Source of the DNA: Fibrobacter sp.
GTDB lineage: Bacteria > Fibrobacterota > Chitinivibrionia > Chitinivibrionales > Chitinispirillaceae
Direction of reading: 5' to 3'
DNA length: 64,000 nucleotides
Assembly (NCBI GenBank): GCA_012523595.1
Contig: JAAYIG010000212.1
Span: forward strand, 1-64,000
Part shown: positions 1-7,817 of the stretch, piece by piece
Layout: each line of letters starts with the position of its first letter
Numbering within the stretch: position 1 is the stretch's first letter
The notes under the pieces: generated by a model
The model's database searches: none
The model's input: the letters and a program-made list of their open reading frames with translations, nothing else
Told to the model about the DNA's origin: nothing
Position numbers and translations under genes: made by a program

Positions 1-962
1 CCGGTCCAGCAGACAGCCCCCAGGCTTTCAATCTTTTCTGAACATCTTTTTGTCCAGTTCAATCCATTGGGTGAAGTGTAAATTTCACCATACCCTCCCA
101 CTGCCATGGCCTCCTGCCCTGTCCAGATCACATTTCTGAAGCTTTCCGCCCAGGTAAATTCTTCCTGCCATTTTGTCCCATTAGTAGATGTGTAGACAAC
201 ACCAGAGAAACTGGTAACCACAATCAGTGAATCTGTCCAGCAGACTGAAGAGAGTACTCCGTAATTGCTATCATTTACATATATTCTTTTCCATTGTGTT
301 CCATCTGCAGACATAAAAGCATGAATAGCGCCATTATATCCGCCCACTGCAATTATCTGATCTCCTGCTTTGGCAACACCGTAAAATCTGCCGGATGAAT
401 AGGTGCAAACCCAGTTCTCCCCGTCTTCAGAAGTATAGATACCACTGTACCCGACTGCAACAAGCAGGTTTCCGGTCCATGTTACAGCATAGAAATCGAC
501 ATCAAGGGAAACAGGAATTTTGGTCCATGATATCCCGTCAGGAGAGGTCAGAATGGTGTGGTATCCTCCCACAGCCACATACTTTTCTCCTGTCCAGATT
601 ACAGATCTGAGCGTCCAGTATGTTCCGGAGTTCTGCGCTGTCCAGACCACACCATCTGGAGATGTAAGTATTACTCCGTCCTCCCCGACTGTCACAAGCA
701 GGCTGTCTGCCCAGATAACAGAGGTCAGATATTTTGTCGTTCCAGATGATTGCCGGGTCCACACCTCTTTATCGGTTGATGTCAAAATGGTTCCGCTGTC
801 ACCAACTACTACATATTGACTTCCGGTCCATGCCGCTGAGGAAAGGCTGTAACCTGTCGGTAAAGGGTACCTCCAGGTCCAGGATGACTGGCTGAAAGCA
901 CTGCATATTAACAGCAAAGTAAACATTCCGGCGGGTATGGTTGTTTCCGGCAGTCTTTTCAT
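1..962 (-). CDS. BNR/YCF48-like repeat secreted protein (partial, runs off left edge)
   Basis: The reverse strand is open from the ATG at 962 to base 1 (about 320 codons) with no stop, so the C-terminus lies outside the window. The first 24 or so residues form a Sec signal peptide ending near CSAFSQ. The rest is a run of about 50-residue repeats with the pattern W(T/A)G..YVAVG..G.I.TS.DG..W, seen at least six times. This is typical of BNR/sialidase-like and Ycf48-like beta-propellers. Such proteins are exported to the periplasm or cell surface; no enzymatic residues can be assigned. A weak AGGA lies upstream of the start. Function is unknown; it may be a surface or scaffold protein. Confidence 0.85.
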   Translation of the reverse strand, partial: MKRLPETTIPAGMFTLLLICSAFSQSSWTWRYPLPTGYSLSSAAWTGSQYVVVGDSGTILTSTDKEVWTRQSSGTTKYLTSVIWADSLLVTVGEDGVILTSPDGVVWTAQNSGTYWTLRSVIWTGEKYVAVGGYHTILTSPDGISWTKIPVSLDVDFYAVTWTGNLLVAVGYSGIYTSEDGENWVCTYSSGRFYGVAKAGDQIIAVGGYNGAIHAFMSADGTQWKRIYVNDSNYGVLSSVCWTDSLIVVTSFSGVVYTSTNGTKWQEEFTWAESFRNVIWTGQEAMAVGGYGEIYTSPNGLNWTKRCSEKIESLGAVCWT

Positions 963-989
963 GATTCTTCCTGTGGTTTCATCATCACA

Positions 990-1882
990 TTAATGGTGAA
1001 CTGTGTCAAGATTTGTTTCTACTGTTTCTTTGCTGATATAAAGTTCCTCATTTAAGATTCTTTCATCAACAATTTTTATCTCGTTATTAAGTATCCAGCT
1101 CTTTATCAGGCTTTTATTAGTTGTAATAGCCGCTATATAAATTCCATAGCTGAAAAATGCTTCCGAGTTTTTTGCCGGCTCTACAGTCACACATCTACTG
1201 CCAAGATAGTTTGAATGTATGAAATAGAGCCTTTCTTGATATTTAAAGATAAGACCCACATGGTAGTCAAGCCCGCAAAATACAACCCGTCATCCCGCGT
1301 GAGAAAATACTCCAGTACTTTACTGTATGGGAGGCCTTCCAGCAGCTTCACACTGTCCATGACACTTATGGAGTAAGCCTCGGTGGACGGGCTCCCCTGG
1401 GCAAGCTTGAAGCGGTTTATTTTAAACCCGGCATCCCTGAGAACAGTGGAGACAAAATACCCGCAGGCCACAGTACCATTCCGAGGCACTTCCGTATGCC
1501 CTTCAAAAGACCATCGTGTCCTGTACCAGAAAGGAATCAATTCATACACGATCTGATCTGTGAGGAGTTTTCCGGCTTCATTTATTATCTGTTCTCTCTG
1601 CAGTTCTGTTTCTGCACTCTGAAAGACACCACGCACCGAGTCTCTTCTGGCACGCGCAGCAATTTTCACACTGTCATAACTCCCCTTCGGGCTGGCATTA
1701 AAAAGTCTGTTTTCAAGAGCAGAAATGACTGAGTCCTTTTCAGGCTGCAGCTTTTTTCGCCCTATAATTTTAAACTTCTGGTTTTGATTTACAGCTTTAC
1801 TTGAATCTTCTGATGCACCAGCCTGACATCCGTAAAACAGTAAACTCGCAATAAGAAGAAGCATGCCGGATTTTTTACTCAT
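990..1882 (-). pseudogene. NlpC/P60-like lipoprotein, interrupted by a one-base frameshift
   Basis: The 5' part (1882 down to about 1272) starts with MSKKSGMLLLIASLLFYGCQ, a lipoprotein signal with a lipobox Cys. It then carries a papain-like Cys context (VACGYFVSTVLRDAGF, about residue 140). The expected His segment (DYHVGLIF) and a following FIHSNY appear only in the next frame, from about 1272 to 990. Adding one base near 1270 would join the two frames into one protein of about 297 residues with a Cys-His arrangement like NlpC/P60 or amidase-type cysteine hydrolases. The frames overlap, so this is a recent lesion or an assembly error. A peptidoglycan or amide hydrolase role is inferred. 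Confidence 0.65.
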
Positions 1883-2214
1883 ATTGGTCTGTCCTGTTAT
1901 TAAACCGGAGAAAACGATACTTCTTATAATGACACTTGAATTGTCTTAAACAGCTCAGCATCGGAAAGTTTCTTCCTTTGTGTTCTCTGTGGAATAACTC
2001 GTACCCATTATGCAGTACCCTGCGGGCAACTGTATAAACTACAATTTTTGTGTTTTTTAATGATTGGGATGATTGTAATGAATTGAATAGTAAGGAAAAC
2101 CAAAAAGCTGATATTGGTAATTTCTCTGCACAGAAAGTACAATTTATATTACTATGCTGCCCTGAAATCCTTCGGTGCAGTCGGTTCATTCAGCAAATGA
2201 AAAAGGGGTCCACC
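1883..2214. other. divergent intergenic region
   Basis: About 330 bases separate the divergently transcribed lipoprotein and exported-protein genes. The stretch is AT-rich. No RNA gene, clear terminator or convincing sigma-70 promoter was found. The downstream gene's reading frame stays open back into it without signal-peptide or domain character, so it is best read as leader and promoter space for both genes. Confidence 0.4.
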
Positions 2215-3159
2215 ATGTCACAGTTCAGATCGATTCTCTCTGCCTCTGTTCTCTTACTCTCAATGGCCTTTCCATCGATGGCGATCGTTGGTGTCGGAAT
2301 CCACTGGGGAAACGACCTGACTCTCCGTATGGACGACGCCAAAGATGAGCAGCTTGGGTTAGCCGGGCTTAAAATTAATATCACTTCGATAGATAGCCAA
2401 GCCAATATGCCTCCAGAGTTGACCGAAATTTCCGCTGAAAACCTGCCTATATACATTAACCGGACAGGCTGGGACAGAACGCCGTTTAACTTTGGAGCCA
2501 AAATCTATATTGACATAATTCCTTTAATTGACGCGGTAGAATTTTCTTCAAACTTCGGATGGTGGGAATATGATGGTTCAATCAAATACCCCAAATCACT
2601 GGCATTTAAAAATGTAAACATTTCTGAAGTTGATGGCCCCGAAGATCTTTTTGAAGCAGAATATGATATTCTTCCAATCACAATGGAAGAATTCGATATG
2701 AGTTTCCTGGGTTTCAAGAAAACTCCTTACATGAAACTCAATTTCGACCTCACGGCCAGAAAGTACATAGCACAGTTTCCGAAGAGTGTCAAGCTGCTGA
2801 AGCTTTACGGGGGAGCAGGTCTCAGTGTGCATTTTGCCACACCAATTCTCAACAAAGGACTCATCGAGGATGCTCTCGGTGACGCTATCGAGGGTGCAAA
2901 GGATGTGGCAGAGTTAGGAACAGATATCTTTGCCAACAAAGAGGTAGCGAAAAAAATCATAAAAGAGATCACCTCCAACCTGATGACTCCTCACTGGGGA
3001 TGTCATCTGGACCTTGGTGTAATGGTCAAGCTTCCGGTTATTCCGGTGGGGATCTATGTGGACGGGAAACTGATGATTCCTTTTGATAACATGGACAAGA
3101 ATGTAGACCTGGGCGGAGCAGGATTTCTGCTTAACACAGGCATAAGCCTCTCATTTTAA
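2215..3159 (+). CDS. exported barrel-like protein of unknown function
   Basis: A 314-residue protein. The ATG at 2215 is chosen because a GGGG ribosome binding site sits 6 bases upstream and the residues after it form a good signal peptide (SVLLLSMAFPSMA). Longer in-frame starts exist at 2050 and 2197. The mature part alternates short hydrophobic strands with polar turns and ends in Phe (NTGISLSF), as outer-membrane barrels often do. A segment around residues 220-260 is more alpha-helical. I do not recognise the family. It precedes the HIT gene by 17 bases and is probably co-transcribed with it. Confidence 0.75.
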   Translation: MSQFRSILSASVLLLSMAFPSMAIVGVGIHWGNDLTLRMDDAKDEQLGLAGLKINITSIDSQANMPPELTEISAENLPIYINRTGWDRTPFNFGAKIYIDIIPLIDAVEFSSNFGWWEYDGSIKYPKSLAFKNVNISEVDGPEDLFEAEYDILPITMEEFDMSFLGFKKTPYMKLNFDLTARKYIAQFPKSVKLLKLYGGAGLSVHFATPILNKGLIEDALGDAIEGAKDVAELGTDIFANKEVAKKIIKEITSNLMTPHWGCHLDLGVMVKLPVIPVGIYVDGKLMIPFDNMDKNVDLGGAGFLLNTGISLSF

Positions 3160-3176
3160 ATCATGAAAGGGTTTTA

Positions 3177-3668
3177 ATGGATCGTTTGTGGGCACCCTGG
3201 AGAATGAAATATATCCAGGAAATAAGTAAAAAAGAGGACGGCTGTATATTTTGTACAAAGCCGAAACAATCAGATGACAAGAGCAACCTGATTCTTCACA
3301 GAGGGAAAAACTGCTTTGTCATTATGAATCTTTTCCCTTACAACAACGGGCACCTGATGGTTGTTCCCCATATGCACACATCCGATCCGCTCACCCTTGA
3401 TAAAGAAAGTTCATCCGAACTGTGGGATCTTCTCTGCCTCTGCAAGAAAGTTCTTACAGAGGCAATACATCCTGACGCCTTTAATATCGGAATGAATATC
3501 GGCAGGGTTGCCGGAGCAGGTATCGATCAGCATATACACATGCACATAGTTCCAAGATGGAACGGAGATACCAATTTCATGCCGGTGCTGGGAGATACCA
3601 GGGTTATATCACAGGGGATTTCAGAGTGCTACGATTCATTGCTGCCGTTTTTCAAATCGCTGCAGTAA
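3177..3668 (+). CDS. HIT-family nucleotide hydrolase/transferase
   Basis: 163 residues. The histidine triad appears as QHIHMHIVPRW (His119, His121, His123); the middle His is the nucleophile in this family. An N-terminal CIFC pair (residues 23-26) and the NLFPYNNGHLMVVP segment are typical of the bacterial branch related to Ap4A phosphorylase. Such enzymes split nucleotide-phosphate bonds in dinucleoside polyphosphates or nucleoside phosphoramidates in the cytoplasm; the exact substrate cannot be told. AAAGGG lies 5 bases before the ATG. The 3' end overlaps the convergent lpxH-like gene by 40 bases. Confidence 0.92.
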   Translation: MDRLWAPWRMKYIQEISKKEDGCIFCTKPKQSDDKSNLILHRGKNCFVIMNLFPYNNGHLMVVPHMHTSDPLTLDKESSSELWDLLCLCKKVLTEAIHPDAFNIGMNIGRVAGAGIDQHIHMHIVPRWNGDTNFMPVLGDTRVISQGISECYDSLLPFFKSLQ

Positions 3669-4417
3669 ATCTCTCCAGGTGAGAGTCCCTCTCTGTAACG
3701 CCAGAGCCGTATCTCACCGTTTTTCATACTTGCGAAGTTGTAGTTGATAAGCCACGATCCGGTATTGCAGTAAATACCTGAATCAAACCTGCAGAGCTCT
3801 CCCTTGTGGGTATGGCCGAAGATCACAATATCATTGCCTTTTTTTAACAGATCCAGAGCATGCTGCCTGTACTCCCTTATTATGCTCTCATTTAGCAGAG
3901 GCCTGAGATATTTCCTGCTTGAGCCGGATACCAACGTCCCGAGTGCCACCCCGAGATCAGGATGAATCAGTTTATAAAGTTTCTGGTTAAAGTGGTTACG
4001 CAGAACCTTTTTCAGAACCCGATATCCGACATCCCTTTTTATAAGCCCGTCACCATGGTAGATGTGAACCTTTTTCCCCTGAATTTCTGCGTTGTAGTTC
4101 CCGTGATGAATGATTATACCAATTTCCTCTTTGAGAAAAGATCCCAGGGCAAAATCATGATTCCCTGCGAGATAGTGTATTTCAGTTCCCTGCTCGGAAA
4201 CCTTTTTCAAAGCATGAAGGACCTGAAAATAATCGGCCCTGATAGAGGATTTGTATTCGATCCAGAAATCAAAGAGATCACCTACAATGATCAACTGGGA
4301 CATCTCCGGGGAGATCTCCTGCAGCCATTTGAAAAAGGCTGCCTCTCTTTTTTCACATCCTTGCAGATCGATTCCAAAATGCGCATCAGAAATCAAATAA
4401 ACGGTATCTTTTTCCAT
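3629..4417 (-). CDS. lpxH: UDP-2,3-diacylglucosamine hydrolase-like metallophosphoesterase
   Basis: About 262 residues. The calcineurin-like metal ligands are all present in order: SDAHFG, GDLFDFW, GNHD, HGD and GHTHKG. This combination with the YFQVLHAL helical insert fits LpxH, which removes UMP from UDP-diacylglucosamine in lipid A synthesis at the inner membrane. A relative acting on another phosphoester is possible. The ATG at 4417 is chosen over an upstream TTG at 4441 because the conserved fold starts directly after it; neither has a strong ribosome binding site. The last residues are read from DNA that also encodes the HIT protein on the other strand. Confidence 0.82.
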   Translation of the reverse strand: MEKDTVYLISDAHFGIDLQGCEKREAAFFKWLQEISPEMSQLIIVGDLFDFWIEYKSSIRADYFQVLHALKKVSEQGTEIHYLAGNHDFALGSFLKEEIGIIIHHGNYNAEIQGKKVHIYHGDGLIKRDVGYRVLKKVLRNHFNQKLYKLIHPDLGVALGTLVSGSSRKYLRPLLNESIIREYRQHALDLLKKGNDIVIFGHTHKGELCRFDSGIYCNTGSWLINYNFASMKNGEIRLWRYREGLSPGEIYCSDLKNGSNES

Positions 4418-4541
4418 CGGACAATAACCGGAAATCCCCAAACAGTTTTATCGTGAGCCGACGATGCACGCAAGAAAAAAGGCGAACAAAGGTGTCCGCC
4501 CTGAAAACGAAACCGGTGTGTGATTGACAGTAAACCCCGGT

Positions 4542-4727
4542 TTATTCCCAGAGGTCATCTGTACTGTCTAAATCACTGGCCATATCGTCAAAATTTGCAT
4601 TTTCATCATGGACATTGCCGAAATTCAATTCACGCATGTCCTCTTCACTTTGAATATCATCTTCAAGATATCTTTCATCTACGTCGCGCAGAATTTCATC
4701 AGCATCGAATTGTTCATCTAAAATCAC
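4542..4727 (-). CDS. 61-residue highly acidic small protein
   Basis: It starts with GTG, preceded by a full-strength GGAGGTGAT ribosome binding site with 5-base spacing. A textbook sigma-70 promoter lies about 55 bases further up. The product has 15 Asp and 9 Glu against 3 Arg and no Lys in 61 residues, giving a net charge near -21, with a C-terminal STDDLWE. There are no Cys residues, membrane segments or recognisable domains. The expression signals argue that it is real and abundant. It could act as a nucleic-acid mimic, an RNA-polymerase-associated peptide or a cation buffer, but none of these is shown. Downstream, a weak inverted repeat (4510-4543) overlaps the stop. Confidence 0.7.
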   Translation of the reverse strand: MILDEQFDADEILRDVDERYLEDDIQSEEDMRELNFGNVHDENANFDDMASDLDSTDDLWE

Positions 4728-4781
4728 TCAGTATCACCTCCCTCCGCGCCTTTCTGTAGCTTGAAGAAAAATGCAGATCAA

Positions 4782-4810
4782 ATAATAATGAATTCTAAAC
4801 ATCTTGTCAA
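4782..4810 (-). promoter_or_regulatory. sigma-70 promoter of the acidic small protein
   Basis: On the reverse strand there is a perfect TTGACA (4810-4805), a 17-base spacer, and TATTAT (4787-4782). The leader to the GTG start at 4727 is then roughly 45-50 bases. The surroundings (4740-4917) are strongly AT-rich. This is one of the best promoter matches in the window. Confidence 0.75.
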
Positions 4811-4917
4811 TACCTTTTTGTTTTTTTTATTGAGAGTCCTTTTTACATTTGAGCGTAACTACGCATTGTGATCAAAAAAAATTGTATGTAATTCAATTTT
4901 CCGAAATCAGAATTCCT

Positions 4918-6696
4918 TTAAAAAGGCAGCCCGGCAGCAATTTCCAGTTTTCCGTCAAGATCCCAGTCCCCATCGAGCCTTACCCCATAATCAAGCCTTA
5001 AAAGTAGAAAAGGCCATGCAAACCTTATTCCCAAACCCACCGACCAGCGCAGATCTCCCGGGGAAAAATCACCCCAGGTCTCCCAGATATTTCCTGCATC
5101 AGCAAACAACGCTCCTCCAAGCCATCTGTAAACGGGAAAACGAAACTCAACCGCATTTACAGTCAATGCCAGTTTCCCGCCGATAATATCCTCCTGATCG
5201 TTTACCGGCGAAACCTCTTCCTCGTCATATCCCCGCACCGGCCTTATACCATCTTGACCTGTATAAAAAAGTGCATTTGGCGGCACAAACCGGCCATCTC
5301 TACCATACCCATTTACATACCCGGCCACTATCGCTGAGGATATCCCCCACCTTCTGTCCGGAAAACCCAGATATGCCCGGAGATCAATTATGGTCTTGTA
5401 AAACTGATTGCTCCACGACAAACCCGGTCCGGCTATCTGTTCTTCCAAATGCATATAAATTGCCGATCCAGGCATAAAAATATTGTCTCTGGTATCTCTT
5501 CTCAGCCATAGTCCCAGAAGAAAGGTGTTGAGATCCGGATTCTGCCCGGGAGGATCTCTCAGCCAATGCACCCGCTCCAGACGGTTCCATAAACGAAAAC
5601 TGTTAAACTCACTGAATTCTCCACTCAAAGCAGCCTCACCACCATAAAAAACCCCAAAAAACGCATCCTCCTCCCTGCGGTTGATATAAGCAGTAAAATC
5701 AGCATCCAGTGGATATGAGAAAACCCATGGATAGAAATAGGTCAGCCGCAACCCTGAAAAATTAGAGGAGATTTCACCTGATCCGGTCAAACGATGCCCC
5801 AATCCGAAAAAGTTACGGTAAGATGTCTCCACCTGGGCGTAAAACCCACCCGCAGACTGATAACCACCCCCGATCTGCACTTGAAACATCTGTTCCAGTT
5901 CACGCACCTGAATCAATACCGGAACAACCACAGTATCCTCCCGAGCGGGTGTATAGAAAGTGTCGACAGGCTCTATTGCTGCTAAATCAAACAGGCTTGT
6001 GCTGTAAATGCCATCAATCGAGCTCTGAATCGATTCGGATGTCAACACCTGTCCGCTTCGGAATTTAAGCTCACGTGCCACAACCTCCTCCCTGACCCTG
6101 TCCAACCCCAGGAAATCAAACTCCCCGGCCACCACAAGCGGCCCCCGGTCGATTTCACAATTCACCTTTGCCATGCTGCCATTAGAATCCAATTCATAGC
6201 CACACACCACATCGGCAAACATGAAACCCTCACTGTTCAGACTCACCCTTAGCTCCTCCTGCAGGGAATCGATCCCGTCTAACATAAGAGGACTGCCCGG
6301 CTCCATTTTGCTTGACCTTAGCAGTCCGGGGGTTTCAACAACGGCATCACCGCTGATAATCACAGTATCTATTTGAGCCTGCTGCCCCTCATCGATAAAG
6401 AGAAAAATATCAACTCTTTGCCGGGAGGAATCATGGTTTAGTTTGGCCAAACCCACATTGGCCCTGAAAAAGCCATTTCTCATATAGAATTCCTGAAGTG
6501 CGGCAATATCATCTATCAATTGGGACAGAGTAAATTCGGATTTTTGGAAAATTCTCTCCGGCTGCAGGATCATCTGTTCCAGAAGCTCTTTTTCTTTTAT
6601 GGAATCATTTCCAAAAATATTGATATCACCGACCAGCCATCGCTCCTGAGCCGGGATAGCTGAGATAATGAAGGCGGTGAGAAGAATCCATTTCAC
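4918..6696 (-). CDS. Omp85-family outer-membrane protein (TamA/BamA-like)
   Basis: 592 residues. A signal peptide (residues 1-16, ending IPAQ) is followed by about three POTRA-type repeats: residues 20-95 with the NGFFRANV segment, 105-165, and 170-240 with GLDRVREEVV. A 16-strand-type surface-antigen barrel runs from about 270 to the end and closes with GLPF. The VRGY-type motif (RPVRGYDEEE) of Omp85 barrels is present. Family members insert or export proteins across the outer membrane; with three POTRAs it resembles TamA more than the five-POTRA BamA. It appears to be transcribed alone, and a repeat-rich region lies upstream. A second, divergent Omp85 gene lies 5.5 kb away. Confidence 0.88.
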   Translation of the reverse strand: MKWILLTAFIISAIPAQERWLVGDINIFGNDSIKEKELLEQMILQPERIFQKSEFTLSQLIDDIAALQEFYMRNGFFRANVGLAKLNHDSSRQRVDIFLFIDEGQQAQIDTVIISGDAVVETPGLLRSSKMEPGSPLMLDGIDSLQEELRVSLNSEGFMFADVVCGYELDSNGSMAKVNCEIDRGPLVVAGEFDFLGLDRVREEVVARELKFRSGQVLTSESIQSSIDGIYSTSLFDLAAIEPVDTFYTPAREDTVVVPVLIQVRELEQMFQVQIGGGYQSAGGFYAQVETSYRNFFGLGHRLTGSGEISSNFSGLRLTYFYPWVFSYPLDADFTAYINRREEDAFFGVFYGGEAALSGEFSEFNSFRLWNRLERVHWLRDPPGQNPDLNTFLLGLWLRRDTRDNIFMPGSAIYMHLEEQIAGPGLSWSNQFYKTIIDLRAYLGFPDRRWGISSAIVAGYVNGYGRDGRFVPPNALFYTGQDGIRPVRGYDEEEVSPVNDQEDIIGGKLALTVNAVEFRFPVYRWLGGALFADAGNIWETWGDFSPGDLRWSVGLGIRFAWPFLLLRLDYGVRLDGDWDLDGKLEIAAGLPF

Positions 6697-6755
6697 ATTT
6701 TGGCCTTTGGGGAGGTGTTCCTGGTAAGCAAAGGGAATACCTATGCCAGGGGGGC

Positions 6756-7352
6756 TGGGGACGGACTATCTTTTTACTTTTATGCACCGGGGAAATTAAG
6801 GGTTTGTTTTAAAAGGGTGGCAAACCCAGCATCTGTGTGGAAAAAAAACCTGAAAATGCGAAATATAACAGCACAGGCTGAAGACCTGTCTGAGGGAAAA
6901 ACTCAATCTGTTTGAATGATTCCTGGGAGATGTTAAGCTTGTGAAATGGTGTTCAATTTAACTCGTTAAGTCACCATTTCTCCTCCGAGGTGAAAAATTG
7001 ACCCAAGACCGGGCAGGAGACGGACTATCTTTTTACTTTTTGCGCCAGGAAGAATTGAGAGCCTACTTAAGGAGGAAACTCAATCTATTCGAATATTTTC
7101 CTGGAGATTTGAGACTGGGAGCAATGTTCAATTTAAACTCATTAAGTCACTATTTCTCCTCCGAGGTGAAAAATTGACCCAAGACCGGGCAGAGGACGGA
7201 CTATCTTTTTACTTTTTGCGTCAGGAAGAATTGAGAGCCTACTTAAGGGAATACACCTAAGCCCTTAAAAGAAAAAAGGTAGTCCATCCCCTTTCATTTA
7301 AGCGTTTATAAAAGTAAAAACATAGTCCGTCCCTTTTTACTTAAGCGCTTAA
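6756..7352. repeat. nested direct and inverted repeat cluster in a 750-bp gene-free region
   Basis: The stretch 6697-7444 holds no convincing gene. Two long direct copies with a 176-base period lie at about 6897-7072 and 7073-7250. Each contains CTCCGAGGTGAAAAATTG and the core ACGGACTATCTTTTTAC. A third core copy sits at 6760-6777. The same core returns in inverted orientation at about 7306-7333, next to a second inverted version at 7281, with a 43-base period between them. The cluster ends with the palindrome TTAAGCGCTTAA (7341-7352). It resembles REP-like or non-autonomous mobile DNA; no transposase is present. Confidence 0.75.
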
Positions 7353-7444
7353 ATCACCCCTATAAAAGGTGCCACCCTCCACCAACACTCCCCAACATAT
7401 TAAACTGGAAAAAGTAACAAAAAAGGCTGGTCTCTATACAATTC

Positions 7445-7705
7445 TCAATGAGAATCGCTCTTCTTTATTATATCGTCGATTTCCTGCTGGATCTTGGCCT
7501 GATACAGCGCCTCCTCGATATCATGGGCCACTTTCTTCCCCTGCTCCAACACATTAGCCCTCTTCTCAAGCAGCGCCAGTTCCAATTCCCTTTTGCGGTT
7601 TTCCTCTTTGCGGATCTTCAGGAGCAACACACTATGCCCGATGGAGATCCCCAAAAGAAGAATAAATATCTGAATCAAATAAAAGAAGATCATTCCTTCG
7701 TTCAT
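7445..7705 (-). CDS. small single-span membrane protein with coiled coil
   Basis: 86 residues from the ATG at 7705, which has AAGG 7 bases upstream; a TTG at 7741 in the same frame is less likely. One N-terminal membrane span (MIFFYLIQIFILLLGISIG) is followed by a highly charged helix rich in Lys, Glu and Arg (about residues 30-80) that looks like a coiled coil. This gives a cytoplasm-facing membrane anchor with a helical tail. No family is recognised. It lies downstream of the GH57 gene on the same strand with about 110 bases between. Confidence 0.6.
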   Translation of the reverse strand: MNEGMIFFYLIQIFILLLGISIGHSVLLLKIRKEENRKRELELALLEKRANVLEQGKKVAHDIEEALYQAKIQQEIDDIIKKSDSH

Positions 7706-7817
7706 ATTTAGCCTTATTTTAAAATTCATATCAATCGACAAGCAGTACCAATCTTAAATATATCTAAAACAGGAGGTAAATGCAATGTAATAAAAAAGCG
7801 TTTTTTGCGCTCTTCTG

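Noticed and set aside
1875-2189. 104-codon open frame on the - strand upstream of the lipoprotein
   Set aside because: Odd composition, no ribosome binding site, and it covers the promoter space and the start of two better genes.
6700-6915. 71-codon open frame at the edge of the repeat cluster
   Set aside because: Lies in repeated non-coding DNA and partly translates the repeat core; no start signal.
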